DNA from: Deltaproteobacteria bacterium
GTDB lineage: Bacteria; Myxococcota_A; Polyangia; HGW-17; JAJRWW01
Reading direction: 5' to 3'
DNA: 45,358 nt
Assembly (NCBI GenBank): GCA_029938605.1
Contig: JAOZUO010000042.1
Coordinates: 1-45,358, forward strand
Position numbers and translations under genes: made by a program
In this document: positions 33,616 through 42,164 of the stretch, piece by piece
Layout: each line of letters starts with the position of its first letter
Position numbering within the stretch: the stretch's first letter is position 1
Notes under the pieces: model-generated
What the model was told of the DNA's origin: nothing
Database searches by the model: none
Seen by the model: only the letters and a program-made list of their open reading frames with translations

Positions 33616-34878
33616 TTACGCCAGAAACCACGGGAGGATGGTAACATTTCGTCGCCGGCTCCGGTCCGTCCCGCCGTGCACCAGGAGTCCGGTGTCGTTA
33701 CTGTTGCCCGACAGGTTCAGCCACCAAAGTAGGGAGTCGAGCGCATCCGATGCGACGGTTACTCCGGACTTGATCTCCACCGGGATCTGCTTCGTGCCGA
33801 GATCGATCAGGACATCGATCTCATGCCCGGTTGCGTCTCGCCAGTGAAACAGGGGAGCTTCCTGCCCCTGGTTCGCGAAGAGCTTCACCAGCTCGGCCAC
33901 TACATAGGACTCGAAGATCGCGCCGCGGAGCGGGTGATTGGCCAGCACCGAGGCTTCGTTGATTCCCAGCAGATAGCAGACCAGGCCGACGTCCAGGAAG
34001 TGCAGCTTCGGGCGCTTGCGCAGCCGCTTGCGGTAGTTGTGGTGGTGCGGCGGCAGCAGCACGACCAACGATCCTACGCGCAGCGCGGTGAGCCAGCTTT
34101 TTGCGGTGGGTTGACTGATCCCTGCGTCCGCGGCCAGCTCGGTGAGGTTGAGCTCGCAGCCCGTGCGGGCAGCGGCGAGCCGAACGAACCGCTCGAAACC
34201 ATCCATGTCCTGGATCTTCAACACCTCGCGCACGTCGCGTTCCACGTAGGTACGATGGTAGTCCGCCAACCAGCGGCTCGGATTCAATTGCTTGTCGTGG
34301 ATGCGCGGGTAAAACCCACGCCAAAGGCAATCCCACTTGTCGGGTATCGGAGAGGTCTCGGTCCCTCCGAGTGGGGCTGGTGCGGCTGGTGGGGCTGGTG
34401 CGGCTGGTGGGGCTGGTGGGGCTGGTGCGGCTGGTGCGGCAGTCGCTGCGGCCACTGGATCGAACGTGGGTCGCGCCAGCAGCTCGCTCATGGAGAACGG
34501 CAGGAGGCGTAGCACGGATGTCCGTCCGGCAAGGGTCTGTGAGATGCTCTCCATCAGCAGGAAGTCCGACGACCCGGTCAGGATGAACCGTCCGGGGCGA
34601 TCCTCTTCATCCACTGCTACCTGGATATACGAAAGCAGCTCTGGGGTTCGCTGGACCTCGTCGAGGATCGCGTTTCGGCCGATGGTTTCCAAGAACCCCA
34701 GCGGGTCTTCCATGGCCACTGCTCGTTGGTCCGGCCGCTCCAAATTGATGTACTCATGATCCGGAAAGGCTTGCCGCACCAAGGTGGTTTTGCCCGACTG
34801 ACGGGGCCCCAGTACGGTCACAACGGGCATCTTGGCCGCCTCCGACAACAAAACCGATGCCAATTCCCTTCTTATCAT
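33616..34878 (-). CDS. AAA ATPase with C-terminal DUF4143 domain
   Basis: This 420-residue protein begins with MIRRELAS, then Walker A GPRQSGKTT (24-32) and Walker B NAILDEVQR (Asp73, Glu74), sensor FILTGSSDF. The C-terminal DUF4143 region ends with a nuclease-like fold: ATGHEIDVLIDLGTKQIPVEIKSG. Such proteins occur widely and are of uncertain function, with suggested roles in DNA binding or defence. Between the two domains lies an Ala/Pro-rich insertion, the product of 9-bp repeats (34371-34446), that the family normally lacks. I start at the ATG at 34878; the open frame reaches 34968. A TTGACA at 34908-34913 upstream suggests a promoter very near the start codon. It lies beside the nucleotidyltransferase/HEPN pair. 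Confidence 0.88.
   Translation of the reverse strand: MIRRELASVLLSEAAKMPVVTVLGPRQSGKTTLVRQAFPDHEYINLERPDQRAVAMEDPLGFLETIGRNAILDEVQRTPELLSYIQVAVDEEDRPGRFILTGSSDFLLMESISQTLAGRTSVLRLLPFSMSELLARPTFDPVAAATAAPAAPAPPAPPAAPAPPAAPAPLGGTETSPIPDKWDCLWRGFYPRIHDKQLNPSRWLADYHRTYVERDVREVLKIQDMDGFERFVRLAAARTGCELNLTELAADAGISQPTAKSWLTALRVGSLVVLLPPHHHNYRKRLRKRPKLHFLDVGLVCYLLGINEASVLANHPLRGAIFESYVVAELVKLFANQGQEAPLFHWRDATGHEIDVLIDLGTKQIPVEIKSGVTVASDALDSLLWWLNLSGNSNDTGLLVHGGTDRSRRRNVTILPWFLA
34371..34446 (-). repeat. 9-bp repeats encoding an Ala/Pro linker in the ATPase
   Basis: About eight units of GGTGCGGCT or GGTGGGGCT in tandem on the plus strand encode an Ala-Pro rich stretch between the AAA and DUF4143 domains. 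The reading frame is preserved. Confidence 0.9.
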
Positions 34879-34884
34879 ACTGTA

Positions 34885-34913
34885 TTCATGTGCAATTCGC
34901 CCGATAATGTCAA
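34885..34913 (-). promoter_or_regulatory. Candidate promoter of the DUF4143 ATPase gene
   Basis: A perfect TTGACA (34913-34908) is followed after 17 bp by CATGAA (34890-34885) on the minus strand. The -10 is weak. The start codon is 7 bp further, so the mRNA may lack a leader. Confidence 0.35.
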
Positions 34914-34997
34914 TACCAAAAAGCGATTTTGTTTTTGACGTACTTGAAGTCGTCGCCGAAGGACTCACTTTGGACAGACACTTAGGCGGTCTTAGTA

Positions 34998-35909
34998 TTA
35001 GAAGCGTAGGGAGAGGGCGGCGCCGGCGGTGAGGATGGGGTAGAAGTAGCGGTGGGTGGTGCCTTCTTGGGCGGTGTAGACCTTGTCTGAGAAGAAGTGC
35101 AGGTAGGCGACGGTGACGCCGAGATGGAGATCGGCGCGGAGGGCGTAGCCGAACCCGAGCTCGGGGCCCAGGGCGCCGGCGGAGTGGCTGCCTTCGTCGG
35201 TGGTGCAGGTGGGCGTGGGGGTTTTGAGCTGGGCGTGGGCGAAGCCACCCCGGAGCCCGGCCCAGACTTTCACTTTGGAGAAGGTGGCCCCCGCCTGGGC
35301 CGACCCGGTGACCAGGTGGATGCCGAGGGCGCGAATGGCCGTGCAGGAGGTCAGGTTCGGGTCGTTCACCACGATGTCCATGGGGCGCGCAAACCGGTAG
35401 AAATGGTAGCCCAGGGCCAAGGACATTCGCAGGGTGGACTGTCCGAGGGTGGCGCCGGCCTGCATGCCGAAGCCGAAGCCCTCCTGGGGTAGGTAGGATC
35501 GGCCGCCCGCGAAGCGCGCCACGAAGAGCACCGAGGGCCGTACGAACCAGGGGAGGAGATTGGCGGCTCTGGTTGTAGCCGGCGGAGCGCTTTTTCCCTT
35601 GGGAGCCCGGAAGGGATCGGTGTCCAGGGGCGGTACGGCGTCCTCCTTTCCCATGTCATCCGGCGGACGGGCCCGCTCGTCGTTGCGCATGCGCAGGGCC
35701 CGACGTCGGTCCGGGGACCTTGGCGCCTTCGCCCGTGGCGGCTCAGCTCGTGGCGGATCAGCTCGTGGCGACTCCGCCGGTGGCGGCTCAGTTCGTGGCG
35801 GCTCGGCCCTTGGCGGCTCGGCCCTTGGCGGCTCCGCGGGCTGTGCGTGGACGGTACCGGCGCAGAGGGTCAGCGCCAAAAAACACGCTGCCCAATAACG
35901 AACCATCAT
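34998..35909 (-). CDS. Outer-membrane barrel-like protein with a Pro-rich linker
   Basis: This 303-residue protein has a signal peptide (cleavage near VHA, residue 22), then a proline-rich repeat of the type PPRAE (about residues 25-60, from 15-bp units), a charged linker and a C-terminal beta-barrel-like half with strands such as MSLALGYHFYRFA and FGYALRADLHLGVTVAYLHFF, ending in an aromatic C-terminus (ALSLRF). A terminal Phe preceded by alternating residues is the usual signal for barrel insertion. The ATG at 35909 overlaps the batE stop (ATGA), so it is translated with the Bat genes. This coupling suggests that the Bat operon acts partly at the outer membrane. No family recognised. Confidence 0.75.
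   Translation of the reverse strand: MMVRYWAACFLALTLCAGTVHAQPAEPPRAEPPRAEPPRTEPPPAESPRADPPRAEPPRAKAPRSPDRRRALRMRNDERARPPDDMGKEDAVPPLDTDPFRAPKGKSAPPATTRAANLLPWFVRPSVLFVARFAGGRSYLPQEGFGFGMQAGATLGQSTLRMSLALGYHFYRFARPMDIVVNDPNLTSCTAIRALGIHLVTGSAQAGATFSKVKVWAGLRGGFAHAQLKTPTPTCTTDEGSHSAGALGPELGFGYALRADLHLGVTVAYLHFFSDKVYTAQEGTTHRYFYPILTAGAALSLRF
35731..35835 (-). repeat. 15-bp repeats encoding the Pro-rich linker
   Basis: Seven imperfect units of about 15 bp (variants of GTGGCGGCTCAGCTC on the plus strand) encode repeated PPRAE/PPRTE/PPRAD pentapeptides in frame. Confidence 0.9.
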
Positions 35910-36718
35910 AGCTCCCCGATGGAGGCGGAGCGAACCCACCCTTCGAGCCCATTGGCCAGGCGGATTTTTACCCACTGGTCCTCCCGGATGGCGATCTGCA
36001 CCTTGAGCCCGGCGTGGATATCGAAGGACTTTTTGGTGATGGCCTGGGGGCCCTCCCGCACGCCCACCTTGTCGTCGAGCACGATGGCGTGGTGTATCCC
36101 TTCAGCGAGCTGGATCCGGGCGTAGTAGATCTGGCCAAACCCCATGGAGACCAACAGGACCAGCACCGCCAAGCCAATGAGCGATGCTCGCAGCACGCCC
36201 GGGCGCAGGAGGATCACCGTCACGGCGAGGCCAAAGGCGAGGTACCACAGGGAGAAGAACCACCCGGCGGCGGCGGTGACGGAGAAGTACTGCACCAGAC
36301 GCTGCCAGCGCCCGGGTTTCTGGGCGCCGATGACCTTGTCGCGGACCCGGCTCTTCACGGTCTGGCGGGCGAGGACCAGGTTGTGTTTTGTCTCGGTGTG
36401 GTCGGGCGCCAGTCGGAGGGCTTTCTCGTAGGCCCAGATGGCCCGTCCCAGCTGGCCCTGGCGGAAGTAGGTGTTGCCCAGGTTGTAGTACAGTCGTTCG
36501 TCGTGAAGACCCCGCACGACGATCTGCTCGTAGCGCTGGCGGGCGTCGGCGTATTTGCCCCTGGTGTACGCGGTGTTGGCCTCCCGGAACAGGCGATCGT
36601 CGGTGGTGTCTGCCCGGGCGGTGGGGCTCGACCCCGTGGCCAAGGTCAGCCCCAGCCCCATGCATGCGAACAGGAACAGGGACGCCGACCCGAGCAAACT
36701 CTGCGCGCGTCGGCTCAT
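35906..36718 (-). CDS. batE: BatE-like protein: TPR plus SH3 domain
   Basis: The 270-residue protein has a signal peptide (cleavage near ARA, residue 35), two TPR motifs at about 40-115 (FREANTAYTRGKYADARQRYE and LYYNLGNTYFRQGQLGRAIWAYEKAL), two membrane helices at about 150-200 and a bacterial SH3 domain (VGVREGPQAITKKSFDIHAGLKVQ, WVKIRLANGLEGWVR). This is the BatE plan. Its ATG at 36718 overlaps the batD stop and its own stop overlaps the start of the barrel gene, both by ATGA. The upstream open frame to 36871 lies inside batD. The protein should sit in the inner membrane with both TPR and SH3 domains outside the cytoplasm. Confidence 0.88.
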   Translation of the reverse strand: MSRRAQSLLGSASLFLFACMGLGLTLATGSSPTARADTTDDRLFREANTAYTRGKYADARQRYEQIVVRGLHDERLYYNLGNTYFRQGQLGRAIWAYEKALRLAPDHTETKHNLVLARQTVKSRVRDKVIGAQKPGRWQRLVQYFSVTAAAGWFFSLWYLAFGLAVTVILLRPGVLRASLIGLAVLVLLVSMGFGQIYYARIQLAEGIHHAIVLDDKVGVREGPQAITKKSFDIHAGLKVQIAIREDQWVKIRLANGLEGWVRSASIGEL

Positions 36719-38601
36719 GAGGGCGCCTCCGCTGGTGTCTCGGAGCCGGGATCGGATACCGGCTTGAGGCGGGCCCGTTCCACGTCGCCGATGAGCTTTC
36801 GGGTGCGCGAGAGCACTTCCTGCATCTCCGCCTCCCCGGCGGCGGCGGGTGCGAACCGCGCAAAGTCGCACACCTCGAGATCCCGCAGGAGCCGCTCCTT
36901 GAGGGCGGGCGACATTTCACTCTCTTCGAGCAGCGCCTCGAGGGATACGGCGGTGATCCCTTGGACCCGCACACCCAGCCGGGCGGTCAGCAGCTCTTGG
37001 ATGACGCTCGCGATCTCGGTGAAGAAGCTCACGCGGTCACTGTCCTTGATATAGCTCGCGGCCAGGCGGAGCCGCCTGCGGGCGTGGCCCCGGGCCTGGC
37101 GACGGCGCCGGGACCCCGTGTCCCGGTCCAGGGATCGGACCACCCGGATCAGCACCATGGACAGCAGCACCAGCAGCGGCAGCAATGTCAGCAGCCACAG
37201 CAACCACGGCGTTTTGTGAAGACGCGACGTGGTGCGGTTACGCAGGTGGCTCGCTTGGAGGATGGGTTTGAGTCGGCGACGCAGCTCGTTGTCCGCCCCC
37301 CCCCCGGGCGCTGTGGAGGTACCGCCTGGGGTCAGCTTGCCGGTGACCATCACCTCCAACGCCCTGGAGCAGGCCTTGGTGACGTAGCGGCCTACCTTGG
37401 GGTCAAAGTGCGGGAAGCAGATGGGCGGGACTTTCTGCGCGCCCACCGCCGTGGGGATGAGCACATACTCGTGGATGTGCTTGCCGCCCAGTTGCACACC
37501 GGTGGCCATCTCGGTTTTCTGCCCGGCGAAGCGAACCTTGAAGCCGGGGATCTGCTTGATGCGGTCCACCTTGAGGCCCTGCATGAAGCCGGACCCTTGG
37601 ACGGTGACCTTCAGGGAGGTAGCGCTGTGTGCGTTGATGCGGGCCTGGCCCAACTCGGCGGTGACTTTGAACTGGCCCACGTTCTTGGGGTGGAACCCGG
37701 CTGGCACGTTGCTCGTGGGCAGATTCATCGCTTCGATGGACACCACGGCCGAGCGCCGGACCACCTTCTGGTAGTAGTCCAGGTAGGCCTCCACTCCGAG
37801 AGAGCCCACCCGAAGCCGTCCAGCCTTGAGGGGAAACAGCGCCCTTCGGATCACCGGCGTCACGGTGAAGACCTGTCCCCCAATAGTGGTATGGGTGGAG
37901 GTGCGCACGCGGAAGGGGATCTCCTCGGAGAAGAAATTGTCCGTGGTGGGGCGCGTCACGATGGACGCTTGGCGGGCCACCGGGGACTTGTAATACAGGT
38001 ACCAGGTGATGGTCACCTGCTCGCCCACATAGGCTTTGAGCTTGTCGGCTACGGCGTGTACGAAGAGGTCTTCGTCACCGGTGAGGTTGGGCAGTTGACC
38101 CGGCAGGGAGGGGGGCGGCGCGGGCCCGGTTCCCACGTTCACCACGGCCGAACGCGAGGAGTAGGTCCGCCCCTTGAACACCACCCGCGCCGGGGGGATC
38201 AGGAGTCTCCCGGCCCGCCGGGGTCTGATGGCGTAGTTGTTGTCACTGCGAAAAGACTGCCGGGTGCCGACGATGTTGTTCATCTGGAAGGGCGTGGACC
38301 GTACCACCGTGAAGTCCTTCGTGAGCGTCGTGGGGACCTGAAGGTCGTAGTTCGGCCGCGTCATGGAGAAGAATCCGCGGCGGCCCCGGTACCGCTGCTG
38401 GATGGAGACGCGGATGGTCAGGCTGAGCTGGTCCCCCAGCTTGGCCTTGGTGGGGCTCACGGTCATGGTGACGCTGACCTTGGGCCGATCCACCGGCGCC
38501 CGGCCCTGGGCCAGGGCCTCATTGGCCCAGGGAACCGCCGCGAAGAACAGTAGCACCGGTGCGATCACCCAGAGCAGCGTTTTGGGAACGGGGTTTGGCA
38601 A
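36715..38601 (-). CDS. batD: BatD protein
   Basis: This 628-residue protein has a signal peptide (AQG near residue 31), then two BatD-type beta-rich domains (SVTMTVSPTKAKLGDQLSLTIRVS and LFVHAVADKLKAYVGEQVTITWYLYYKSP), a third related region, a membrane helix at about 467-490 and a C-terminal cytoplasmic domain. Its hallmark is VTWYLYY after VGEQ. The start codon is TTG at 38601, three bases after the batC stop; the first later ATG would remove the signal peptide. BatD is needed for aerotolerance in Bacteroides and for envelope integrity in Leptospira, as I recall from family knowledge; the mechanism is unclear. Confidence 0.88.
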   Translation of the reverse strand: MPNPVPKTLLWVIAPVLLFFAAVPWANEALAQGRAPVDRPKVSVTMTVSPTKAKLGDQLSLTIRVSIQQRYRGRRGFFSMTRPNYDLQVPTTLTKDFTVVRSTPFQMNNIVGTRQSFRSDNNYAIRPRRAGRLLIPPARVVFKGRTYSSRSAVVNVGTGPAPPPSLPGQLPNLTGDEDLFVHAVADKLKAYVGEQVTITWYLYYKSPVARQASIVTRPTTDNFFSEEIPFRVRTSTHTTIGGQVFTVTPVIRRALFPLKAGRLRVGSLGVEAYLDYYQKVVRRSAVVSIEAMNLPTSNVPAGFHPKNVGQFKVTAELGQARINAHSATSLKVTVQGSGFMQGLKVDRIKQIPGFKVRFAGQKTEMATGVQLGGKHIHEYVLIPTAVGAQKVPPICFPHFDPKVGRYVTKACSRALEVMVTGKLTPGGTSTAPGGGADNELRRRLKPILQASHLRNRTTSRLHKTPWLLWLLTLLPLLVLLSMVLIRVVRSLDRDTGSRRRRQARGHARRRLRLAASYIKDSDRVSFFTEIASVIQELLTARLGVRVQGITAVSLEALLEESEMSPALKERLLRDLEVCDFARFAPAAAGEAEMQEVLSRTRKLIGDVERARLKPVSDPGSETPAEAPS

Positions 38602-38604
38602 ATT

Positions 38605-39678
38605 CTACCAGTCCTTGAGGGGACGGCGGGTGGTACCCGAGCGATCCCGTCGGCGGTCACGGTCGCGTTGCTTCCGCTCCAGCTGTTCCAGCTGCTTGGC
38701 CGCCTTCTTCTTGGCAATGTCCTCTTTGGATAGCGGCTTTTGCTTGGGGTCCTTGGGATTGGAGGGCTTGTTTTTGTCTTTGTCTTTGTCTTGTTGGTCT
38801 TTTTTCTGTTGGTCTTTTTTCTGTTGGTCTTTTTTCTTCTGGTCTTTGTTTTGCTTGTCTTTGTTTTGTTGGTCTTTGTTTTGTTGGTCTTTTTTCTTCT
38901 GGTCTTTGTTTTGCTTATCTTTGTCCTGCTTGTCTTTTTTCTTTTTGTCTTTGTCTTTCTTCTTCTTGTCCTCGGGCGGCTTGCACTCTTTTTTGAAGCG
39001 GTCGGCGAGCTCCTTGGCCCGGGCCTCGAGCCGCTTGTTGGCCGCCTCGGCGCCGCCCATGTGGCGAAGGCAGAGCTCCATATTCCACTTAGCGTCGAAG
39101 TGCTTTGAGTTACGCAAAAGCACCAGGCGGTATTCGTTGCGCGCCTCCTTGAAGGCGGCCATGACGGCCTGGTTCGCCTCCAGGGCGGCCTTGAAGGCCT
39201 TGGCCGCATTGGCCATGGCCTTACAGCGCTGCTGCTTCTGGCTCTCATCCTTGAACTGCGCGATGGCGTTCTCGGCATTCTTCACGGCCAGGGCTGCTTT
39301 CTGGGCCGCTTTGACCGTGGGGTCGGCCAGGCGGTAGAGGGTGTTGGCCAGGTTGTAAAAGGCGAGCATGCGAAGGTGCTGGTCCGCGCCTCCGGTGGAC
39401 GATAAGAAGGCCTCCTTGGCTTTTTTTAGCTTACCCTTGCCAAAGAGGGCCAGGCCCCGGTTGTAGTCCAGTCGGTGGCGTCGCCCCAGGCGCTTCTCCG
39501 CCTTCTGATAGGCTGTCAGAGCCTCGGCGGGCTTTCCCTTGCGGATCAGCTTGTTGCCCCGCTGCACGTCCGGATCCGGCTTCTTGAACGGTTGCCAGCC
39601 CGTACTGAGCAGCACCGCCGCGCCGAGGGAGCAGATCGCCGCTTGGAACATCGCTCTATTGTGCCGTCCGCTGTGCAT
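38605..39678 (-). CDS. batC: BatC-like TPR protein with a long Lys/Asp/Gln tail
   Basis: The 357-residue protein has a short N-terminal hydrophobic segment (FQAAICSLGAAVLL), a TPR region at about 35-110 (GNKLIRKGKPAEALTAYQKAEKR and LDYNRGLALFGKGKLKKAKEAFL), a helical middle domain and then a lysine/aspartate/glutamine repeat (about 237-304) made of KDQ/KDK units, followed by a basic end. This matches BatC proteins, which often carry charged repeats after the TPRs. The ATG has AGAGGT about 7 bp upstream. It follows batB by 35 bp and lies 3 bp before batD. The repeat is unusually long and pure. Confidence 0.82.
   Translation of the reverse strand: MHSGRHNRAMFQAAICSLGAAVLLSTGWQPFKKPDPDVQRGNKLIRKGKPAEALTAYQKAEKRLGRRHRLDYNRGLALFGKGKLKKAKEAFLSSTGGADQHLRMLAFYNLANTLYRLADPTVKAAQKAALAVKNAENAIAQFKDESQKQQRCKAMANAAKAFKAALEANQAVMAAFKEARNEYRLVLLRNSKHFDAKWNMELCLRHMGGAEAANKRLEARAKELADRFKKECKPPEDKKKKDKDKKKKDKQDKDKQNKDQKKKDQQNKDQQNKDKQNKDQKKKDQQKKDQQKKDQQDKDKDKNKPSNPKDPKQKPLSKEDIAKKKAAKQLEQLERKQRDRDRRRDRSGTTRRPLKDW
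38767..38970 (-). repeat. Lys/Asp/Gln-coding repeat in batC
   Basis: About 200 bp of imperfect 12-bp and 15-bp units built from GTCTTT, TTGTTG and TTTTTT on the plus strand encode KDQQNKDQ and KKKDQQ stretches. The minus strand is strongly A/G biased here, in contrast to the GC-rich neighbourhood. Confidence 0.9.
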
Positions 39679-39713
39679 GGTTCGCTACCTCTGGATCTGT
39701 TCTGAGCATATCA

Positions 39714-40850
39714 TTACGGAGAACCCTTCGCACGCGACGCCGGGGGCGTGGTGGCGTTGGCCCGGACCCTATCTTTTCGGATGGGGACGATGGGGGGGGT
39801 CCCGGGTTTGCCCCGCAGGGACCACCGCCTCGAGCCCAGGCTCGCTTCGAGTAGTAGCAGCAGCAGCGCCCCGAAGAGCAGGAGCTCGTAGCTGTCGCGG
39901 TAGTCGCGCTTGATGCGTTTTTTGGTCTCGGCCTTTTGGAGCTTGTCGATCTCCTTGAGGAACCGATCCACGCCGAAGTGTGCCGCCGAGGCCTGGATGT
40001 AACTGCCGCTGGTAATGTGGGCGATCTTCTTCAGGGTCTTGGGGTCGAGCTTGGTGGTGACGAACTTGCCGTTGAACTTGACGTAGCCCGCCTGCTTGCC
40101 GTCTTCCAGGATCTCGGGGATGAGCTCACCGATGGGCGAGCCTATGCCCAACGAGTAGATGCGGATGCCCAGCTTCTTGGCCATGTTGGCGGCCTTGATG
40201 GGTTCGGACTGGTGATCCTCGCCGTCGGTGATGAGCAGGATCACCTGGTCCCTGGGTTTGCCCACACCGCGCACGCGCTTGAGCAGCCGCACGCCGGAAG
40301 TCAGGGCCAAGCCGATGGCCGTGCCTCCCACGGGCATGTCGTTGGGGGTCATGTCGCCCCAGAACAGCTTGATGGCGTTGTAGTCCGAGGTGACCGGCAT
40401 CTCCTTGACAGAGCCGGCGAACAGCACGAGCCCTACCCGGGTGCCGTGCAGCTTGTTCAGCAGGCGGGACAGCTCCTGCTTGGCTCGCTGGATGCGGGAC
40501 AGCGGGATGTCCCGGGCGTACATGGACTTGGAGTAGTCGAGCACGATCACCAGATCGATGCCCCGGTCGGTGACCATGCGCGCCTTGCCCGCGTACTGGG
40601 GGCGCCACCAGGCCACCAGCAGAAGGAGCAGCGCCAGGCTCACCAGCACGGGGCGAAGCACGCCCAGCAGGCTGGAGTACGAGTGGATCATGCGCTGGAG
40701 CTGTGGGAGGTGGCCCGCCTGACGGAGGCGACGTTGGCGCAGCGCGGCGCTGACGATGTAGCCCACGATCACCGCCACCACCAGCGCGATGGCCAGAGCC
40801 ACATGCCACCAGGGCACCAAAGGTGAGAAGTTCGCCAGACGATCAGGCAT
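39714..40850 (-). CDS. batB: BatB: von Willebrand A protein
   Basis: This 378-residue protein has an N-terminal pair of membrane helices (about 15-35 and 62-82), a von Willebrand A domain with the metal site Asp105-X-Ser107-X-Ser109 (DYSKS), the Thr in MPVGGTAIGLAL, and the acid LLITDGEDHQ, and a C-terminal membrane helix at about 330-350. It is the standard BatB plan: an inner-membrane anchored domain facing the periplasm or cytoplasm, partner of BatA. AAGGTG lies 4 bp before the ATG. It lies 15 bp after batA. Confidence 0.92.
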   Translation of the reverse strand: MPDRLANFSPLVPWWHVALAIALVVAVIVGYIVSAALRQRRLRQAGHLPQLQRMIHSYSSLLGVLRPVLVSLALLLLLVAWWRPQYAGKARMVTDRGIDLVIVLDYSKSMYARDIPLSRIQRAKQELSRLLNKLHGTRVGLVLFAGSVKEMPVTSDYNAIKLFWGDMTPNDMPVGGTAIGLALTSGVRLLKRVRGVGKPRDQVILLITDGEDHQSEPIKAANMAKKLGIRIYSLGIGSPIGELIPEILEDGKQAGYVKFNGKFVTTKLDPKTLKKIAHITSGSYIQASAAHFGVDRFLKEIDKLQKAETKKRIKRDYRDSYELLLFGALLLLLLEASLGSRRWSLRGKPGTPPIVPIRKDRVRANATTPPASRAKGSP

Positions 40851-40865
40851 GGAGCACCTTGGCCA

Positions 40866-42164
40866 TTAGGGGAACCTCCGTAGGAAGGTAAAGCCCAGCA
40901 GGAGCTCGAGGCCCAGCAAAAACAGGCCGGGCAACAAAAAGGCCCGGTAGTGCTGGTCGGGGATGGATTCCACTCGTACGCGCTTGTCCTTTTTGAGACT
41001 GTTCAGGATGCGTTGGAAGCGCTCCTTGAGGGCCTTGCCGTCGGTGGCCAGGTACGGCGTCCCGCCGGTGAGGCCTGCGATCTCCTCCAGGAGCCGGGGG
41101 TTTACGCGGAAGCGCCGACCTCCCCACCAGCCCCGCTTGCCGTGGCGGCCCATGAGGATGGTGAAGACCTTGATCTTGAAGGTGGCGGCGAAGTTGGCTG
41201 CCTGGTTGGGCGTCACGGACTGGTTCTTGGAGTTGTCGTCCCCGTCGGTGAGCAGGATGATGACCTTGGAGGTGGCCTTGGAGCGGCGTAGCCGGTTGAT
41301 GGAGGTGCCCAGGGCGTCGCCGATGGCCGTGGCCCGGCCGTCGATGACCCCCAGGCGGACCTCGGCCAGCAGGGTGCGCAGGGCCGCGTAGTCCAGGGTG
41401 GGCGGGCACCAAGAGTAGGCCTCCTTGCCGAAGAGCACCAGACCGATGCGGTCGTTCTTCCGTCGGTTGATAAAGGAGTCCAGGACCTCCTTGGCCACGT
41501 CCAGCCGGTTCTTGCCTGTGCCGAATCGGCCCCCTGACAGGTCCCGGTCCTGCATGGACAACGACACGTCCAAGGCGATGATGATGTCGATGCCCTCCAC
41601 CTGCTCGGTGTGCTTGACGGTGTGGCTCGACTGGGGTCGGGCCAGGGCCAGCACGAAGAGGGCCAGCGTAATGATGCGCAGCACGGCGGGCACCTTACGC
41701 AGTCGACTCAAAAAGCCGGGACCCGCGATGAGCAGATCTCTCAGGCGTGAGAAAAGGAAAGCCCCCTGGCGTTTCTTCTCTTGGTGGAAGGCCACCCAGC
41801 ACAGCAGGGGCAGAAGCGGGATCAGCAGCAGCAGAACCCAGCGGTTGATGAACTTGAGCTTGAACAGGTGCACCGGGAGGGTGGACTCGATGGCCACCAG
41901 GGTCGTGAGGCCCACCACCAGCAACAGCAGGTACGGGAACAGGTGGTTCCAGAAAAACGTCAACCGTGCACGGGAGCGGCGCACCGCCTCGGGGTCCACG
42001 GGCTCGGGCTCGGGCAGATAGGCCGGGGGCGGCGGCGTCACGGGGCCAGGAGCCTGGCCTGGCGGCGCCGGGTACTGCGCCTGGGACGGGTACTGCGCCT
42101 GGGGCGGGTGCTGTCCCTGGGGCGGGTGCTGCCCCTGGGGCGGATGCGGATAGCCGTTATCCAC
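40866..42164 (-). CDS. batA: BatA: von Willebrand A protein with a Pro/Gln-rich N-terminus
   Basis: The start is GTG at 42164, with GGAGG 7 bp upstream, giving 432 residues and an 8-bp overlap with the preceding gene; the frame is open to 42317 but that part lies within the other gene. Residues 8-33 are Pro-Gln repeats (HPPQGQ units). Two membrane helices follow at about 75-120, then the von Willebrand A domain with the metal site DVSLS near 198, GRATAIGDAL and ILLTDGDDNS. A last helix (FLLPGLFLLGLELLLGFTF) is at the C-terminus. BatA and BatB form the core of the system. Confidence 0.9.
   Translation of the reverse strand: MDNGYPHPPQGQHPPQGQHPPQAQYPSQAQYPAPPGQAPGPVTPPPPAYLPEPEPVDPEAVRRSRARLTFFWNHLFPYLLLLVVGLTTLVAIESTLPVHLFKLKFINRWVLLLLIPLLPLLCWVAFHQEKKRQGAFLFSRLRDLLIAGPGFLSRLRKVPAVLRIITLALFVLALARPQSSHTVKHTEQVEGIDIIIALDVSLSMQDRDLSGGRFGTGKNRLDVAKEVLDSFINRRKNDRIGLVLFGKEAYSWCPPTLDYAALRTLLAEVRLGVIDGRATAIGDALGTSINRLRRSKATSKVIILLTDGDDNSKNQSVTPNQAANFAATFKIKVFTILMGRHGKRGWWGGRRFRVNPRLLEEIAGLTGGTPYLATDGKALKERFQRILNSLKKDKRVRVESIPDQHYRAFLLPGLFLLGLELLLGFTFLRRFP
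42070..42147 (-). repeat. 18-bp repeats encoding HPPQGQ in batA
   Basis: Four to five units near GGCGGGTGCTGCCCCTGG on the plus strand encode HPPQGQ, HPPQAQ and YPSQAQ at the N-terminus of BatA. Confidence 0.88.

Noticed and set aside
36961-38553. Open frame of 530 codons on the plus strand
   Set aside because: It is antisense to batD, lacks a ribosome site and codes for a Gly/His/Arg-rich composition typical of shadow frames in GC-rich DNA.
38767-38970. AT/GC composition shift in batC considered as foreign DNA
   Set aside because: The shift follows from the AAG/GAC/CAG codon repeat inside a normal batC gene.
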